Below, piece after piece: positions 50,778 through 60,580 of a stretch of DNA of 64,000 nt; position 1 is the stretch's first letter, and every line of letters begins with the position of its first letter. The DNA is taken from positions 2,046,001-2,110,000 of the forward strand of contig NZ_JAVTSS010000001.1 in assembly GCF_032678705.1 (NCBI RefSeq). The letters are read 5' to 3'. Below the pieces are notes generated by a model, which was given only the letters and a program-made list of their open reading frames with translations, was not told the origin of the DNA and made no database searches. The DNA comes from Pedobacter frigiditerrae. Lineage in GTDB: Bacteria > Bacteroidota > Bacteroidia > Sphingobacteriales > Sphingobacteriaceae. The translations under genes were made by a program, and so were the position numbers.

Positions 50778-52004
50778 TTATTGTTTATTCCAAAATCTCA
50801 ACTCACTCATATTGCTGTAATTACCGTCGCCAGTTGTTACATGTTTAATCCTGATCCTGATATAACGTATTGGTTTACCTTGGCTGTCTAGGTCTACAGT
50901 TATTGCATTTTTTCCATCATCACTGCGCACAACATCCTTTAGCAAGGTCCATCCTTTAGCTATTGATTCATTTGCCCAACCACTATTGTTTGCTCTAAGC
51001 GTAGTAGCCGCATTAGTTAAATCAGCAATACCCCATACCTCAAACTGATCTGGGTTATTACAACAATCTCTTCCTGTTTCTTCTATTCTAGCCAGGTTTG
51101 AATAAACCTTTCCTAAATCAAAGGTGAGCACATGTGGCATTCCACCACCTCCATCACTATGAAAAATATTCGGATAGCCCTGTGGACCTACGCTTCCATC
51201 CCATAATTTGCTAATACTTGTTCCCGATTCATAGGTATTAACATCATTAGGCAGACGAACTTCTCTAAACAACGAACGGTCGCACAATACATAAGTAAAT
51301 ATTTTCGGGAAGGTAGAGAAATCTGTTACCGTGAAAATATCTAAAGAACCTTGTCCAGGGATGTAAGAAGATTTATAGAGGATATCGGTTCCTGCCTTAT
51401 AATCTGTCAGTGTAATATTGTTCTCGGTTGGCAAAAGGGTTTTATCTATACTTGCTCCGCTGGTACTGGTATACCTGATAATGGTATTCACGTTAATGGT
51501 GTCTGGTGTATCAAAATTCAATTGCACAGATCCATTACCGTTTACCACGTATGGAGTCGTAGCATTATAAGGTCTGTTTAGCAGGCCTGATTGATACAAA
51601 GGTCCAAATACCCTTACGTTATTTGCGGCAATTGGAATGGACCTATTGCCTTTTGCATCATAGGAATAGATGGTAAAGGTGTAGGTGTATTCCTTAAGGT
51701 TTGGAATAGTTACTTTAATGATATCTGAGGTATTATGACTGGATGCACTAACCACCACAGAATCTAAGTTGTTGTTCCAATAAATCACATATCTACTTAC
51801 ACTTGGGTCTGGACTTGGATTCCACCATAAAGCGGTTCTTAAATTACCAGGTTTGGCTGTCACATTAGCCACTTTACCTGGGTAAATAATCTCTCCATTC
51901 TTTAAATAATCTTTAAAGTCAACATCATCTTTAGTACAACTTATGATTACAATGACCAATAGTAATAACAGCCCACTAATTTTATATATATTTTTCATGT
52001 TCAA
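50778..52004 (-). CDS. Glycan-locus lipoprotein with DUF4998-like and discoidin-like domains
   Basis: A 408-aa lipoprotein: lipobox LVIVIISCTKDD (Cys about 23), an FN3-like DUF4998-type domain (about 38-130; VTAKPGNLRTALWWNPSPDPSVSRYVIYW), a middle beta domain, and a C-terminal F5/8 type C-like carbohydrate-binding domain (about 255-407; KLWDGSVG, PHVLTFDLGK, RYIRIRIKHVTTG). It is the third accessory gene after SusC/SusD and by position is a surface glycan-binding protein. Its substrate is not deducible. Confidence 0.8.
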   Translation of the reverse strand: MNMKNIYKISGLLLLLVIVIISCTKDDVDFKDYLKNGEIIYPGKVANVTAKPGNLRTALWWNPSPDPSVSRYVIYWNNNLDSVVVSASSHNTSDIIKVTIPNLKEYTYTFTIYSYDAKGNRSIPIAANNVRVFGPLYQSGLLNRPYNATTPYVVNGNGSVQLNFDTPDTINVNTIIRYTSTSGASIDKTLLPTENNITLTDYKAGTDILYKSSYIPGQGSLDIFTVTDFSTFPKIFTYVLCDRSLFREVRLPNDVNTYESGTSISKLWDGSVGPQGYPNIFHSDGGGGMPHVLTFDLGKVYSNLARIEETGRDCCNNPDQFEVWGIADLTNAATTLRANNSGWANESIAKGWTLLKDVVRSDDGKNAITVDLDSQGKPIRYIRIRIKHVTTGDGNYSNMSELRFWNKQ

Positions 52005-52034
52005 AAATTTAGCTTTTATAATTTTTACATCTTA

Positions 52035-53270
52035 TTACCTCGGATCACCATAAATCGCCATTTCCATTGCATGGGCAAAAGTACCGCTAGACCAAGTGCT
52101 GGCAACAGATAGGCGGATATAGCTAACTTTGGGATTGGTTAAAGGGAAGTTGAAGCTTACCCCCGCTTTTACGAAATCATTATCTGCTGTTGTATGGACT
52201 ACCGGAGCCAATCCTGAAGGAGGAGGAGGATAATTGTAGTTACCCATATTTATCCAATCGCCTATAATTGTACCCACCGGTGCTGATAGCGGCAACTGCG
52301 CATCTCTAGGCGCTGCAGCGTTTGAGCCCCATATCGAAAATACCTTTGGATTACCGTGGCCAAATGCAAATTTTTCGCTTCCATCAGGTCTTTCCCATAA
52401 AACAAAGCGGCTTAATTTTGCACTTATGCCCAAACCAAAAGTTGCAATTGCTGGCATTGCCCCACCAGGTGCAGTGTGCCATCCATTAGAATTTCCGTCT
52501 GTTTTTCCATCCCATAAATAAGGCAAGTCCCATCCATAGGCAATTACCCCATCACTAGGAAGTCTGTATTGGAAAAATTTAGTCCTATCCAGTATAGTTT
52601 CAAAAAATGGAGTAACGGTTTTATAGGTCGTATCAGAAATATTGCCAAAATTATCAGTTACATAATAGCCAATTTTTTTTGCAACAGGTGCGTAACCTCT
52701 CACCGAGTAATCTATGGTTTCTATCTTACCATAATGCTGATCAATAACATCAGAGCCATTATTATCGCTTACACCTAATAGAATTATCCCCAGATTCTTT
52801 TTTAAGGGGTTTAAGCCTGTTATTTTTATCCCACCAAAATCTGGATCGGCATTAATTGTTGGTTTTAATAGTAAATACGGCGGGGTATCTGGATTAACCT
52901 TTACCACTACAGGATCCGATTTAACCTCTGCCCTGCTAACTGCATACAAAGTAACATCGTAACCTTGTTTCTTGGCAAAACCATCAACCATAATACTATC
53001 AGAATAGTAACTAGATTTTGTTTCTCTTGTCGTTACACCATTTATCTTATAACGGGCCAACACGTATAAAAGGTTTGCAGTGTTGGGCAAATCGTAAGTG
53101 ATATAGGCACCCCCATTAAAATTGTCTACTTTAATATTGGTTACCATACCTGGCTTAGCCATATCTGTAGATGATGGCTCGTTATAGCTTTCAACTTTTT
53201 CACAAGCGCTGAAGCTAGCGAAAGCTGAGATTATGGCTAACGAAAACAGCCAATTTTTAAAATTTTTCAT
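52035..53270 (-). CDS. Surface glycan-binding lipoprotein (DUF4959/DUF5126/DUF5000 type)
   Basis: A 411-aa lipoprotein with lipobox FASFSACEKVE (Cys about 23). It follows the DUF4959-DUF5126-DUF5000 layout: FN3-like N-terminal domain (about 36-130; AKPGMVTNIKVDNFNGGAYITYDLP), middle domain (about 130-235), and C-terminal discoidin-like domain (about 245-410; YLWDGKTDGNSNGWHT, PAIATFGLG, YIRLSVASTW). Such proteins directly follow SusD in many Bacteroidota PULs and bind glycans at the cell surface. It lies 36 bp after SusD. Confidence 0.84.
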   Translation of the reverse strand: MKNFKNWLFSLAIISAFASFSACEKVESYNEPSSTDMAKPGMVTNIKVDNFNGGAYITYDLPNTANLLYVLARYKINGVTTRETKSSYYSDSIMVDGFAKKQGYDVTLYAVSRAEVKSDPVVVKVNPDTPPYLLLKPTINADPDFGGIKITGLNPLKKNLGIILLGVSDNNGSDVIDQHYGKIETIDYSVRGYAPVAKKIGYYVTDNFGNISDTTYKTVTPFFETILDRTKFFQYRLPSDGVIAYGWDLPYLWDGKTDGNSNGWHTAPGGAMPAIATFGLGISAKLSRFVLWERPDGSEKFAFGHGNPKVFSIWGSNAAAPRDAQLPLSAPVGTIIGDWINMGNYNYPPPPSGLAPVVHTTADNDFVKAGVSFNFPLTNPKVSYIRLSVASTWSSGTFAHAMEMAIYGDPR

Positions 53271-53306
53271 ATCATTTAATGTAAATATTTATAAACATCA
53301 TTTCAT

Positions 53307-55238
53307 TTACCAATAGGGATTTTGAACCAAGTTTGGATTAACTACCAAATCATAGCTCTTGATTGGCCACAAGTAATCTTTTAATCCAAATACTGGAATA
53401 AACTGTGTAGTTGGGCGGTAATAGTTAATGGCGTCAGCATTATTGATGCTCCAACCTTGTATGGGGCTGCTTAAAACTGCCTGTAGTTCTTTCCACCTAC
53501 GTAAATCCCAACCACTCTGTCCTTCAAAACACAATTCAATCCTTCTTTCTTGATGGATAATCTGTCTTAAGCCATCTTTGGTACTAAATTTATTGGGGGT
53601 TTTAGAGAAGTTTGTCCACGAGGCTTGAACGCCTTGCAAACCAGCCCTTTGCCTAACCTTATCAATATAGGTAAACACCTCTGCAGTTGGTCCATTTACT
53701 TCATTTAGGGCCTCTGCATAGAGTAAATATAAACCAGCTAACCTAATCAATGGCAGGCGAAATGGAGAAGATTGGAAACCATCATCATAAACCGAGGTAT
53801 AGCTTACCAATTTTTTAGGCCAATAACCAGTGATGTTCAATCTTATATTATCACTCGGTGCCGCAAAACCACTTCCCCTTGCAGAAACAAAGTACAGCGG
53901 GTTGGCAGGATCGTCTTGGTTATTTCTTCCATTTCCGAACCATACGCCACCATCAAAAGCCATATCGGCATAAAATCTGGTTTCGCGGGCAAAATGTCCT
54001 TTTATGGTTTCATAACCTTGCTGTATGTAATAACGGCTCGCATTATCTCCAGTTTTAATCGTATGCCTGCCTGCATAATCCCAAGTTTTATCTTCAGTTA
54101 TTGGCACTCCATTTACCGTGTAAAATAATTCTTGCGTACTTATAGGAGCAGAAAATGTAGAAGGATTTGAAAAAGCATTAACAGCAGATTTTGCAGTTAG
54201 CCTTGGAGTAGAATGTCCTTGATAATTAAACTCGGGATTTGAAGCCCAAATTACCTCTGGATTTAATTCCCATTTTTCTGTCACTGCATTTTGTACATCC
54301 AGTTGTCGTTTTATCGAATCGGATAGTTTACCTACTGTTGATGGCGAATTAAAAACATACAGTTTCACACCTTGTGTTTCTACTGCATTTATGGCCGCTT
54401 TGGCTGCTGTAGCTGCCTTTTCCCACTTTTGCGCATCATATACCAGCGGAAATAAACTAACTCCTTCCTTGTCTTTAAAACTCGTATAGTCTGGGTTACC
54501 ATTAAAAAGTGGACTTGCAGCAGTTGCTAACACCTCGGCTTTTACAGAAAGTGCAATTACACTGGTTACCCTCCCTAATTCTGTGGCCTGACTTGTAATG
54601 CTTGGTGGTAAATCAGGAGCAGCTTCATCCAATAATGAAACGATGTATGCCACAACCTCATCAACGGGTGATCTTTTTACACGCACTTCGTCTGTAGTAC
54701 TGTTAATGGCCAAATTTGTTTTAATTAACGGTATTGGGCCATACATCTTAAATAGCACATAGTGATAATAAGCTTTCAAGAATTTGGTTTCTGCTATCCA
54801 TCGTTTTTTTTCTGCAACCCCCAGATCAATAGGCTGATCTATGTTCTCGAGCATTGTATTACAGATCCTAATCGACCTCCACAAACTGTAGCTGCCTTCG
54901 CTTCCATCCCAAGCATTTAATCCTGGGTTTGCTGCAGTTTGAGTGCCTCTCAACAAGTTGAAACCCGTTCTGTTAAAACCTTGGAAATTATCTAGGGAAT
55001 TTGAATAAATCAGTTCTGAAGAAGTTGTAAAGCCTGGATTGGAAGCCACATCATTCATCCTTTGCAAATAGGCATAACACGAATAAAGATAATTCTGTGC
55101 TTCATTTCTATTTCTAAAAGCATAATCAAGTGTGCCAATATTATCAGGTGTTACATCAAGGTACTTTTTACATGATGTAAAAGACCAAATTGCAATGATG
55201 ATGCAACTATATTTGAAATATATTTTTATCGTTTTCAT
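53307..55238 (-). CDS. SusD/RagB-family glycan-binding lipoprotein (fucose/galactose PUL)
   Basis: A 643-aa outer-membrane lipoprotein with lipobox IWSFTSCKKYLDVTPDN (Cys23). I chose the ATG that starts MKTIKIYFKYSC; a 27-codon in-frame extension upstream overlaps the SusC gene and hides the signal. With this start the SusC stop and this start share TAATG (1-bp overlap), a typical coupled pair. SusD features: RNEAQNYLYSCYAYLQRM, ETKFLKAYYHYVLFKMYGPIPLI and the C-terminal FRLPLIRLAGLYLLYAEALNEV and RRIELCFEGQSGWDLRRW. It presents glycan to SusC. Confidence 0.92.
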   Translation of the reverse strand: MKTIKIYFKYSCIIIAIWSFTSCKKYLDVTPDNIGTLDYAFRNRNEAQNYLYSCYAYLQRMNDVASNPGFTTSSELIYSNSLDNFQGFNRTGFNLLRGTQTAANPGLNAWDGSEGSYSLWRSIRICNTMLENIDQPIDLGVAEKKRWIAETKFLKAYYHYVLFKMYGPIPLIKTNLAINSTTDEVRVKRSPVDEVVAYIVSLLDEAAPDLPPSITSQATELGRVTSVIALSVKAEVLATAASPLFNGNPDYTSFKDKEGVSLFPLVYDAQKWEKAATAAKAAINAVETQGVKLYVFNSPSTVGKLSDSIKRQLDVQNAVTEKWELNPEVIWASNPEFNYQGHSTPRLTAKSAVNAFSNPSTFSAPISTQELFYTVNGVPITEDKTWDYAGRHTIKTGDNASRYYIQQGYETIKGHFARETRFYADMAFDGGVWFGNGRNNQDDPANPLYFVSARGSGFAAPSDNIRLNITGYWPKKLVSYTSVYDDGFQSSPFRLPLIRLAGLYLLYAEALNEVNGPTAEVFTYIDKVRQRAGLQGVQASWTNFSKTPNKFSTKDGLRQIIHQERRIELCFEGQSGWDLRRWKELQAVLSSPIQGWSINNADAINYYRPTTQFIPVFGLKDYLWPIKSYDLVVNPNLVQNPYW

Positions 55239-58200
55239 TATAATGTTACGTTTAAACCAACATTGAATACCTTTTGTATCGGATAAGCAAAACCATTTCC
55301 GCCTTGTTCTGGGTCCCACATTTTAAATGGACTCCAAGTAATTAAATTTAATCCATTGAAATAGATGCGGCATGAAGAAAGCTTAATGCTTTTGGAAACT
55401 TTTACTGGAAGTGTATAACCAACTTCTAAAGATTTTAATCTCATCAGCCTGCCATTCCTCATCCACCAAGTGCTGGTTTGTGCATTGTTTTCCAAATCAA
55501 CCGAATTAACAGCCAACCTTGGATACAATGCATAAAGGTTCTGATTTTCTGGAGACCAGTGGTTATCTGCAAAATCTTTAAGCAGTTGCGTATTCCCTAA
55601 AATATATTGTTGGTCACTTGGTACAAAAGGGCTAACCTTACGGGGATCAATAAAGAATGTCATCCTGTCTTGCCCAGTAAAAAAGGCAGAAAGATCGAAA
55701 CCTTTATATGAGGAGCTGAAACCAAAACCGTAAACTAATTCTGGCGATTGCGGGTATCCAATATATGCCTTGTCTGCATCATCTATTCTACCATCATTAT
55801 TTAAATCTCGGTACTTGATGTCGCCTGCTTTTGGTGCCTTTCCATTCGTAGAAAAAATTTGAGTTGGTGAGTTCAACACCTCTTTATCATCAACAAATAA
55901 ACGCTCTGCAATGTAACCAAAGTTTCTGCTAATAGGTTGCCCTGTAGTATAACGGTATGATTCTGCCCATTGTGGTTCTTCGTAATTAATGTATTTATTT
56001 TTAGCAAAAGTTAAATTAGATCTTACTGCAAAAGAGAAATCGTTTACCTTAAATTTATAATCTAGCGTTAAGTCCATTCCCCTTGAGCGTGCCTCACCTA
56101 CATTTGCACCAACCGCAGCCTCTAAACCTAACGTTGTAGGTAAATTGGCTCTAGTCATGTAAATATCGTACCTGTAATTATTGTAAAACTCTGCGATTAG
56201 ATTAAGATTCTTAAAAAATGTAGCTTCCAATGCTAGATTGGTCTGTCTTGAGGTTTCCCAAGTAACATCCTTATTTTCATAATTATTGATGAATACCCCT
56301 TCTCTACTTGATCCATTGTTAAATCCAAACTGTGCATAGTTACCACCTCCATTGAGATTAACATCAGAAATGTAAAAAAATCTTTGTGCACCGATGGCAT
56401 CATTACCAACAATACCATAACTACCTCTTAATTTTAGGCGGTTAATTACTTTGGAAATTCCTCCCTCCCAGAATTTTTCGTTAGAAACAATCCATCCAGC
56501 ACCAATTGTAGGGAAAAATCCAAATCTATGGTCTTCAGAAAATCTTTCTGAACCATTATACCCAAAATTTGTCTCCACAAAATAGCGACTCTTGTAAGAA
56601 TAAGTCAACCTTCCTGCTAAACCCAAATTACGAAAAGGCAGTGAATTTTGTAATGAACTTGCATTACTATAAACGGTTTGTTGGGCTGTACCTATCAAGG
56701 TACCACTCACGCTGTGGCTTCCGAAAGTTCTATCGTAATTTAATGAAGCTTGACCATATAAAAAGGTATTGATATTGGTTCCACCGGGGCTGTAGCTTAA
56801 ATATTCTTGCGCAATGTTTGGCGCACCATTAACCACAGAAGAGTTTAACCAGTTTAACACATAGGTGTTGCTAGCCTTATCATAAGAACCTACATTATAA
56901 TAAAATGCAGAATAAGCCCTTTGCGAATCAAAATAAGAATACCTGTTTGTGCTAAATATAGACTTAAAAGAAAGTCCCTCGGTAAAGAAATTTAATTTTT
57001 GGTTCAACTCAAATTGTGCAGACATCCTAGATTCTGACGAATTTTTGTGTCCACGTAACATGGCTGCATATGGGTTATTATCCAATATACTGTTTACGCC
57101 TGTTCCGCCCCTGTTCCCAAAAAGAATATGTTGGGTATTTTGGTTGGCAGCATCAGCAGGGAAATATGCAGGGAAAGCCACAGGGCTCGTATGTACGGCA
57201 ATATTATATAGATCAGTAGAAAATCCCCCATCGGTGGCTACTGGACCATTATATTCGCTGAAATTTCCCGATAAACGCACTACCATCTCAGTGGTTTTGG
57301 TTAAATCAATGTTGATGTTTGAGCGAAGCTGGTAGTTGCGAAATTTTACGTTGTTATCGTTATTATTCCTGTCATCTTGCTTAAGCACCCCATTATCCAG
57401 GTTATACGAGCCAGCTATATAATACCTAGCAACACCACCACCGCCACTTACGTTCATATTGGCACGTTGGGTACTTGTGCGCTTTTTAAAGAGCATATCT
57501 AACCAATCAACAGCAGGATAAACATATTGGTTATAACCCGAACTTTTATTTACCGTTGCTTGGGTATTGATGATTTGGTTTGGGGTAAACATAGGATCCA
57601 TTCCCCTACCAATAGATGCTTCGTTGAAAAGTTTCATATAGGTAATTGGATCAGCAAGCTGAAGATTTTCTGCAGATTGCGAAGCAGAATTCTCTAATCG
57701 GAAACCTATTTTAGCCTTACCCTCCTTACCAGACTTGGTACTCACTAAAATTACTCCATTTGCACCCCTAGCCCCATACAATGCAGTTGCACTTGCGTCT
57801 TTAAGGATAGAAAAACTCTCGATATCATCTACCTGCAACCTTGCTAGGTCTGAACTGGTCAATTCCACATTATCGATCAAAATAAGCGGGTCTCTCTTGT
57901 ATCCAAAAGTAGTTACCCCTCGAATAAAAAACTGAGAATTATCCTGCCCAGGCTGTCCGCTACGCTGATAACCGATCACACCGGCAATCTGACCAGATAG
58001 TGCATTGGTTAAATTACTTGAGGGAACTTTGAGGTTGGCCACCTTTACGGTTGTAACTGAACCTACAACTGCTTCTTTTCGTTGTCTCTGACCCAATGCG
58101 GTAACCACCACTTCATTTGCCAAAGTGGTAGCTTCTTCTTTCAACACTATAGTATAGGAAGCCTCGTTGGTAACATTTATGGTCCTTACAATGTAGCCAA

Positions 58201-58492
58201 CCAATGATACCTTTAATACTGCTCCTGTAGAAACATCTAATACAAAACGTCCATTGGCGTCGGTCTGGGTGCCTAACTTAGTGTTTTCTACGGCAATGTT
58301 TACACCAGGCAGCACAGCGCCCAGGCTATCTTGCACTGTACCAGTAATAGTTTTCTTGGGATTCTGTTGGCTTAAAGCAGGTGCAGTACAAAATAACAAT
58401 TGTACTACTAAAGCTAAGCAGGTTAATCCCAGTAAATGTTTCAACTTTAAAAGCGCACCAAGGCGCCCGTAAAACAAAAATGAGTGTGTCAT
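55238..58492 (-). CDS. SusC/RagA-family TonB-dependent transporter (fucose/galactose PUL)
   Basis: A 1084-aa outer-membrane barrel. It has a long signal region (hydrophobic about 20-42, ending APALSQQ), a carboxypeptidase-D-like domain (about 48-125; ITGTVQDSLGAVLPGVNI), the TonB-box-like ANEVVVTALG, the plug with ASATALYGARGANGVILVSTKSG, and a barrel ending FNVGLNVTL. It leads the PUL operon of SusD, two binding lipoproteins, GH95, two GH-D enzymes and the acetylesterase, so it likely imports fucosylated or galactosylated oligosaccharides. Start context: an earlier hydrophobic stretch (MTHSFLFYGRLGALLKLKHLL) makes the leader longer than usual; the internal start could lie nearer the hydrophobic core. 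Confidence 0.92.
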   Translation of the reverse strand: MTHSFLFYGRLGALLKLKHLLGLTCLALVVQLLFCTAPALSQQNPKKTITGTVQDSLGAVLPGVNIAVENTKLGTQTDANGRFVLDVSTGAVLKVSLVGYIVRTINVTNEASYTIVLKEEATTLANEVVVTALGQRQRKEAVVGSVTTVKVANLKVPSSNLTNALSGQIAGVIGYQRSGQPGQDNSQFFIRGVTTFGYKRDPLILIDNVELTSSDLARLQVDDIESFSILKDASATALYGARGANGVILVSTKSGKEGKAKIGFRLENSASQSAENLQLADPITYMKLFNEASIGRGMDPMFTPNQIINTQATVNKSSGYNQYVYPAVDWLDMLFKKRTSTQRANMNVSGGGGVARYYIAGSYNLDNGVLKQDDRNNNDNNVKFRNYQLRSNINIDLTKTTEMVVRLSGNFSEYNGPVATDGGFSTDLYNIAVHTSPVAFPAYFPADAANQNTQHILFGNRGGTGVNSILDNNPYAAMLRGHKNSSESRMSAQFELNQKLNFFTEGLSFKSIFSTNRYSYFDSQRAYSAFYYNVGSYDKASNTYVLNWLNSSVVNGAPNIAQEYLSYSPGGTNINTFLYGQASLNYDRTFGSHSVSGTLIGTAQQTVYSNASSLQNSLPFRNLGLAGRLTYSYKSRYFVETNFGYNGSERFSEDHRFGFFPTIGAGWIVSNEKFWEGGISKVINRLKLRGSYGIVGNDAIGAQRFFYISDVNLNGGGNYAQFGFNNGSSREGVFINNYENKDVTWETSRQTNLALEATFFKNLNLIAEFYNNYRYDIYMTRANLPTTLGLEAAVGANVGEARSRGMDLTLDYKFKVNDFSFAVRSNLTFAKNKYINYEEPQWAESYRYTTGQPISRNFGYIAERLFVDDKEVLNSPTQIFSTNGKAPKAGDIKYRDLNNDGRIDDADKAYIGYPQSPELVYGFGFSSSYKGFDLSAFFTGQDRMTFFIDPRKVSPFVPSDQQYILGNTQLLKDFADNHWSPENQNLYALYPRLAVNSVDLENNAQTSTWWMRNGRLMRLKSLEVGYTLPVKVSKSIKLSSCRIYFNGLNLITWSPFKMWDPEQGGNGFAYPIQKVFNVGLNVTL

Positions 58493-58971
58493 TTATTTTT
58501 AAACTTTAAAATGAGTAAACTAAGGTAATCCATGATTATTGGACCTTAAGAAAATTGTTTGCCTTTAAATGTTCTGACGAACATATTTCATCAATTGAAA
58601 TGACGGAACTGAAAAAAACAGGGATTCTCCAGCATTGATTAGATAGGGAATTGTTCATTATATGGTATATTTGGTTGATTTCTTCTTTTTATTAATGCAA
58701 CAGTTAACTTGTAACTGATTTAAACCGTAGCATTAAATTTCAAGGTAAAACAGGTTTATTAATCTATCCTATCCTATCCTATTATTAATACAATAATAGA
58801 CATTTTTTTTTATTATACAATATTTCCAAAAAAAAATAAAAATGTAAGGGATGAATAACAATTAGCCTGTGAAACAGCGCAGTGAAGACATTGACCAATC
58901 TTTTAAAGCAAAAATTCTTAGCCATTAGCAAATAAACTAATTCAACAGCTGCTTTAACGGAAATAAATAGG
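58493..58971. other. Regulatory gap before the fucose/galactose PUL
   Basis: About 480 bp, very AT-rich, without coding potential. It holds a small tandem repeat, CTATC x3 followed by CTATT (58764-58783), overlapping an inverted repeat CTATTATT/AATAATAG (58779-58799). Either could be part of the PUL control region, though both lie about 290 bp before SusC. The sialic regulon palindrome is absent here. Confidence 0.5.
58779..58799. promoter_or_regulatory. Candidate operator: inverted repeat CTATTATT-n5-AATAATAG
   Basis: 8-bp perfect arms separated by 5 bp in the gap before SusC. It is AT-only apart from the ends, so chance is a real alternative. No second copy was recognised in the window. 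Confidence 0.3.
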
Positions 58972-60570
58972 CTAAGCTATTCCAACTTTAGAGAATAAGA
59001 CAAAAACCAAGATCATTAATACAACTAGAAATCCATTATAAAGATACCTATGTTTCCATGGTTTAATATCTACCATGTTTTCCATCTTTAGTTCATACTC
59101 TTTCTCCAGGGGAAAAAATTTACCAATTACTAACATTAAGAAAGACGTTAATAAAAAAATAAGCGCAAGGCAATGTAGGTAGTGAATGTTGAACTTAAAA
59201 ACAAACTGGCTGAGTATATAACAGGAGATAAAGAATAAAATCCCGATTTTAGCAGCAGATGGTGGCATTTTTTTCGTAAAAAACCCCAAAAATATAATTG
59301 TAAAGATAGGCAGGCTAAATATTGCACTAATTTTTTGCAGATACTCATAGAAACCTCCTTGGGAAAAAATTATAAAGGGGGCAAATAGCATTGCAAACAA
59401 AGAAATTGAAATCTGAAACAATTTCCCAGTTCTGAGTAAGCTGCGCTCACTTAAAACAATATTTTTTCGTTTTTCTACAAAGGGCTTATATAGGTTTAGG
59501 GTAAACAGCGTACTTGAACTATTTAAACCTGCATTAAAGGTAGTTATCGCTGCACCAAAAAGCATGCAAGCTGCAAGGCCGGTTAATATTGGTGGAAGAA
59601 CATCCTTTACCAGTAACGGAAAAACCTCAGTGGTATTGGTTAAGCTTGGATAAAGATGCACCGCTATCAATCCGGGTACATTGATCAACAATGGACAAAG
59701 CAGTTTTGCAAATCCAGCTAGGGCTATTCCCTTTTGGCTGTCTTTTAAGCTTTTTCCCGCTAAAACCTGCTGAACGATGTATTGCTCCATGCCCCAATAA
59801 TACAGATTGATGATAATCATTCCTGTAAAAAGCGTGGCAAAGGGAATCGCATCTTGTTTAGAACCAACCGCATTGAGGTGTTCTTTCTTTGAGGAAAGCA
59901 CAGTGCTAAGTCCCGTCAAAAAATCGTCATGACCTAAATAACGGAGCCCAAAATAAGGGATGGCCACCATTAACACCAACATACCTGCACTTAGTACCGT
60001 ATCAGACATGGTGATGGTTTTTAAGCCTCCCAATATCGTATACAAAGAACCAATAAGTCCCATTACCCAAACCAATATCCAAATGCTTCCCCAATAAGAA
60101 ATATGGAGATTTCCGGATAGGTTGAGCAACCCACCAAAGGCTACCGCACCGCCATATAGTACCGTAGGTAGTAAATTTACGATATAACTGAAAAGAAACA
60201 CCACTGAAACCAAGGTCTTGGTATCCTTGTCATATCTTTTCTCCAAAAAATCTGGAATAGTGCGGATTCCTGTTTTTAAATAAATGGGTATAAAAAATTC
60301 TGAAACGATAACCATTGCCAGCACTGAAGATAACCCCCAGCCAATTACAGACATGTTATTGATATAAACAGATTCGTTTTCGCCAATAAACTGATTTGCG
60401 CTGATGTTGCTAAAAAACAGGGAGGCCCCTATAATGATAAACCCATTAGACCTGTTTCCCAAGAAAAATCCAGTTGTAGTTTTATTCTGACCTTTACGCG
60501 AATTGAAGAATGAAATAATAGCAGCTATGACAGTAAATATCACAAAACTTATGAATGCCGTTTTTCCCAA
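58972..60570 (-). CDS. Sodium:solute symporter (SLC5/SglT-like)
   Basis: A 532-aa inner-membrane carrier with about 14 transmembrane segments and SSS-family signatures: TTTGFFLGNRSNGFIIIGASLFFSNISANQFIG (helix 1), LYTILGGLKTITMSDTV (helix 5) and GAAITTFNAGLNSSSTLFTLNLY. It lies 10 bp downstream of the GntR-sensor regulator, forming a two-gene operon that leads into the PUL. It probably imports a monosaccharide released by the PUL enzymes, fucose or galactose; sequence alone does not decide. Confidence 0.87.
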   Translation of the reverse strand: MGKTAFISFVIFTVIAAIISFFNSRKGQNKTTTGFFLGNRSNGFIIIGASLFFSNISANQFIGENESVYINNMSVIGWGLSSVLAMVIVSEFFIPIYLKTGIRTIPDFLEKRYDKDTKTLVSVVFLFSYIVNLLPTVLYGGAVAFGGLLNLSGNLHISYWGSIWILVWVMGLIGSLYTILGGLKTITMSDTVLSAGMLVLMVAIPYFGLRYLGHDDFLTGLSTVLSSKKEHLNAVGSKQDAIPFATLFTGMIIINLYYWGMEQYIVQQVLAGKSLKDSQKGIALAGFAKLLCPLLINVPGLIAVHLYPSLTNTTEVFPLLVKDVLPPILTGLAACMLFGAAITTFNAGLNSSSTLFTLNLYKPFVEKRKNIVLSERSLLRTGKLFQISISLFAMLFAPFIIFSQGGFYEYLQKISAIFSLPIFTIIFLGFFTKKMPPSAAKIGILFFISCYILSQFVFKFNIHYLHCLALIFLLTSFLMLVIGKFFPLEKEYELKMENMVDIKPWKHRYLYNGFLVVLMILVFVLFSKVGIA

Positions 60571-60580
60571 TTCCCTAATC

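Noticed and set aside
55239-55319. Longer start for the second SusD protein
   Set aside because: It would hide the lipoprotein signal and overlap the SusC gene by 80 bp; the TAATG junction is the natural start.
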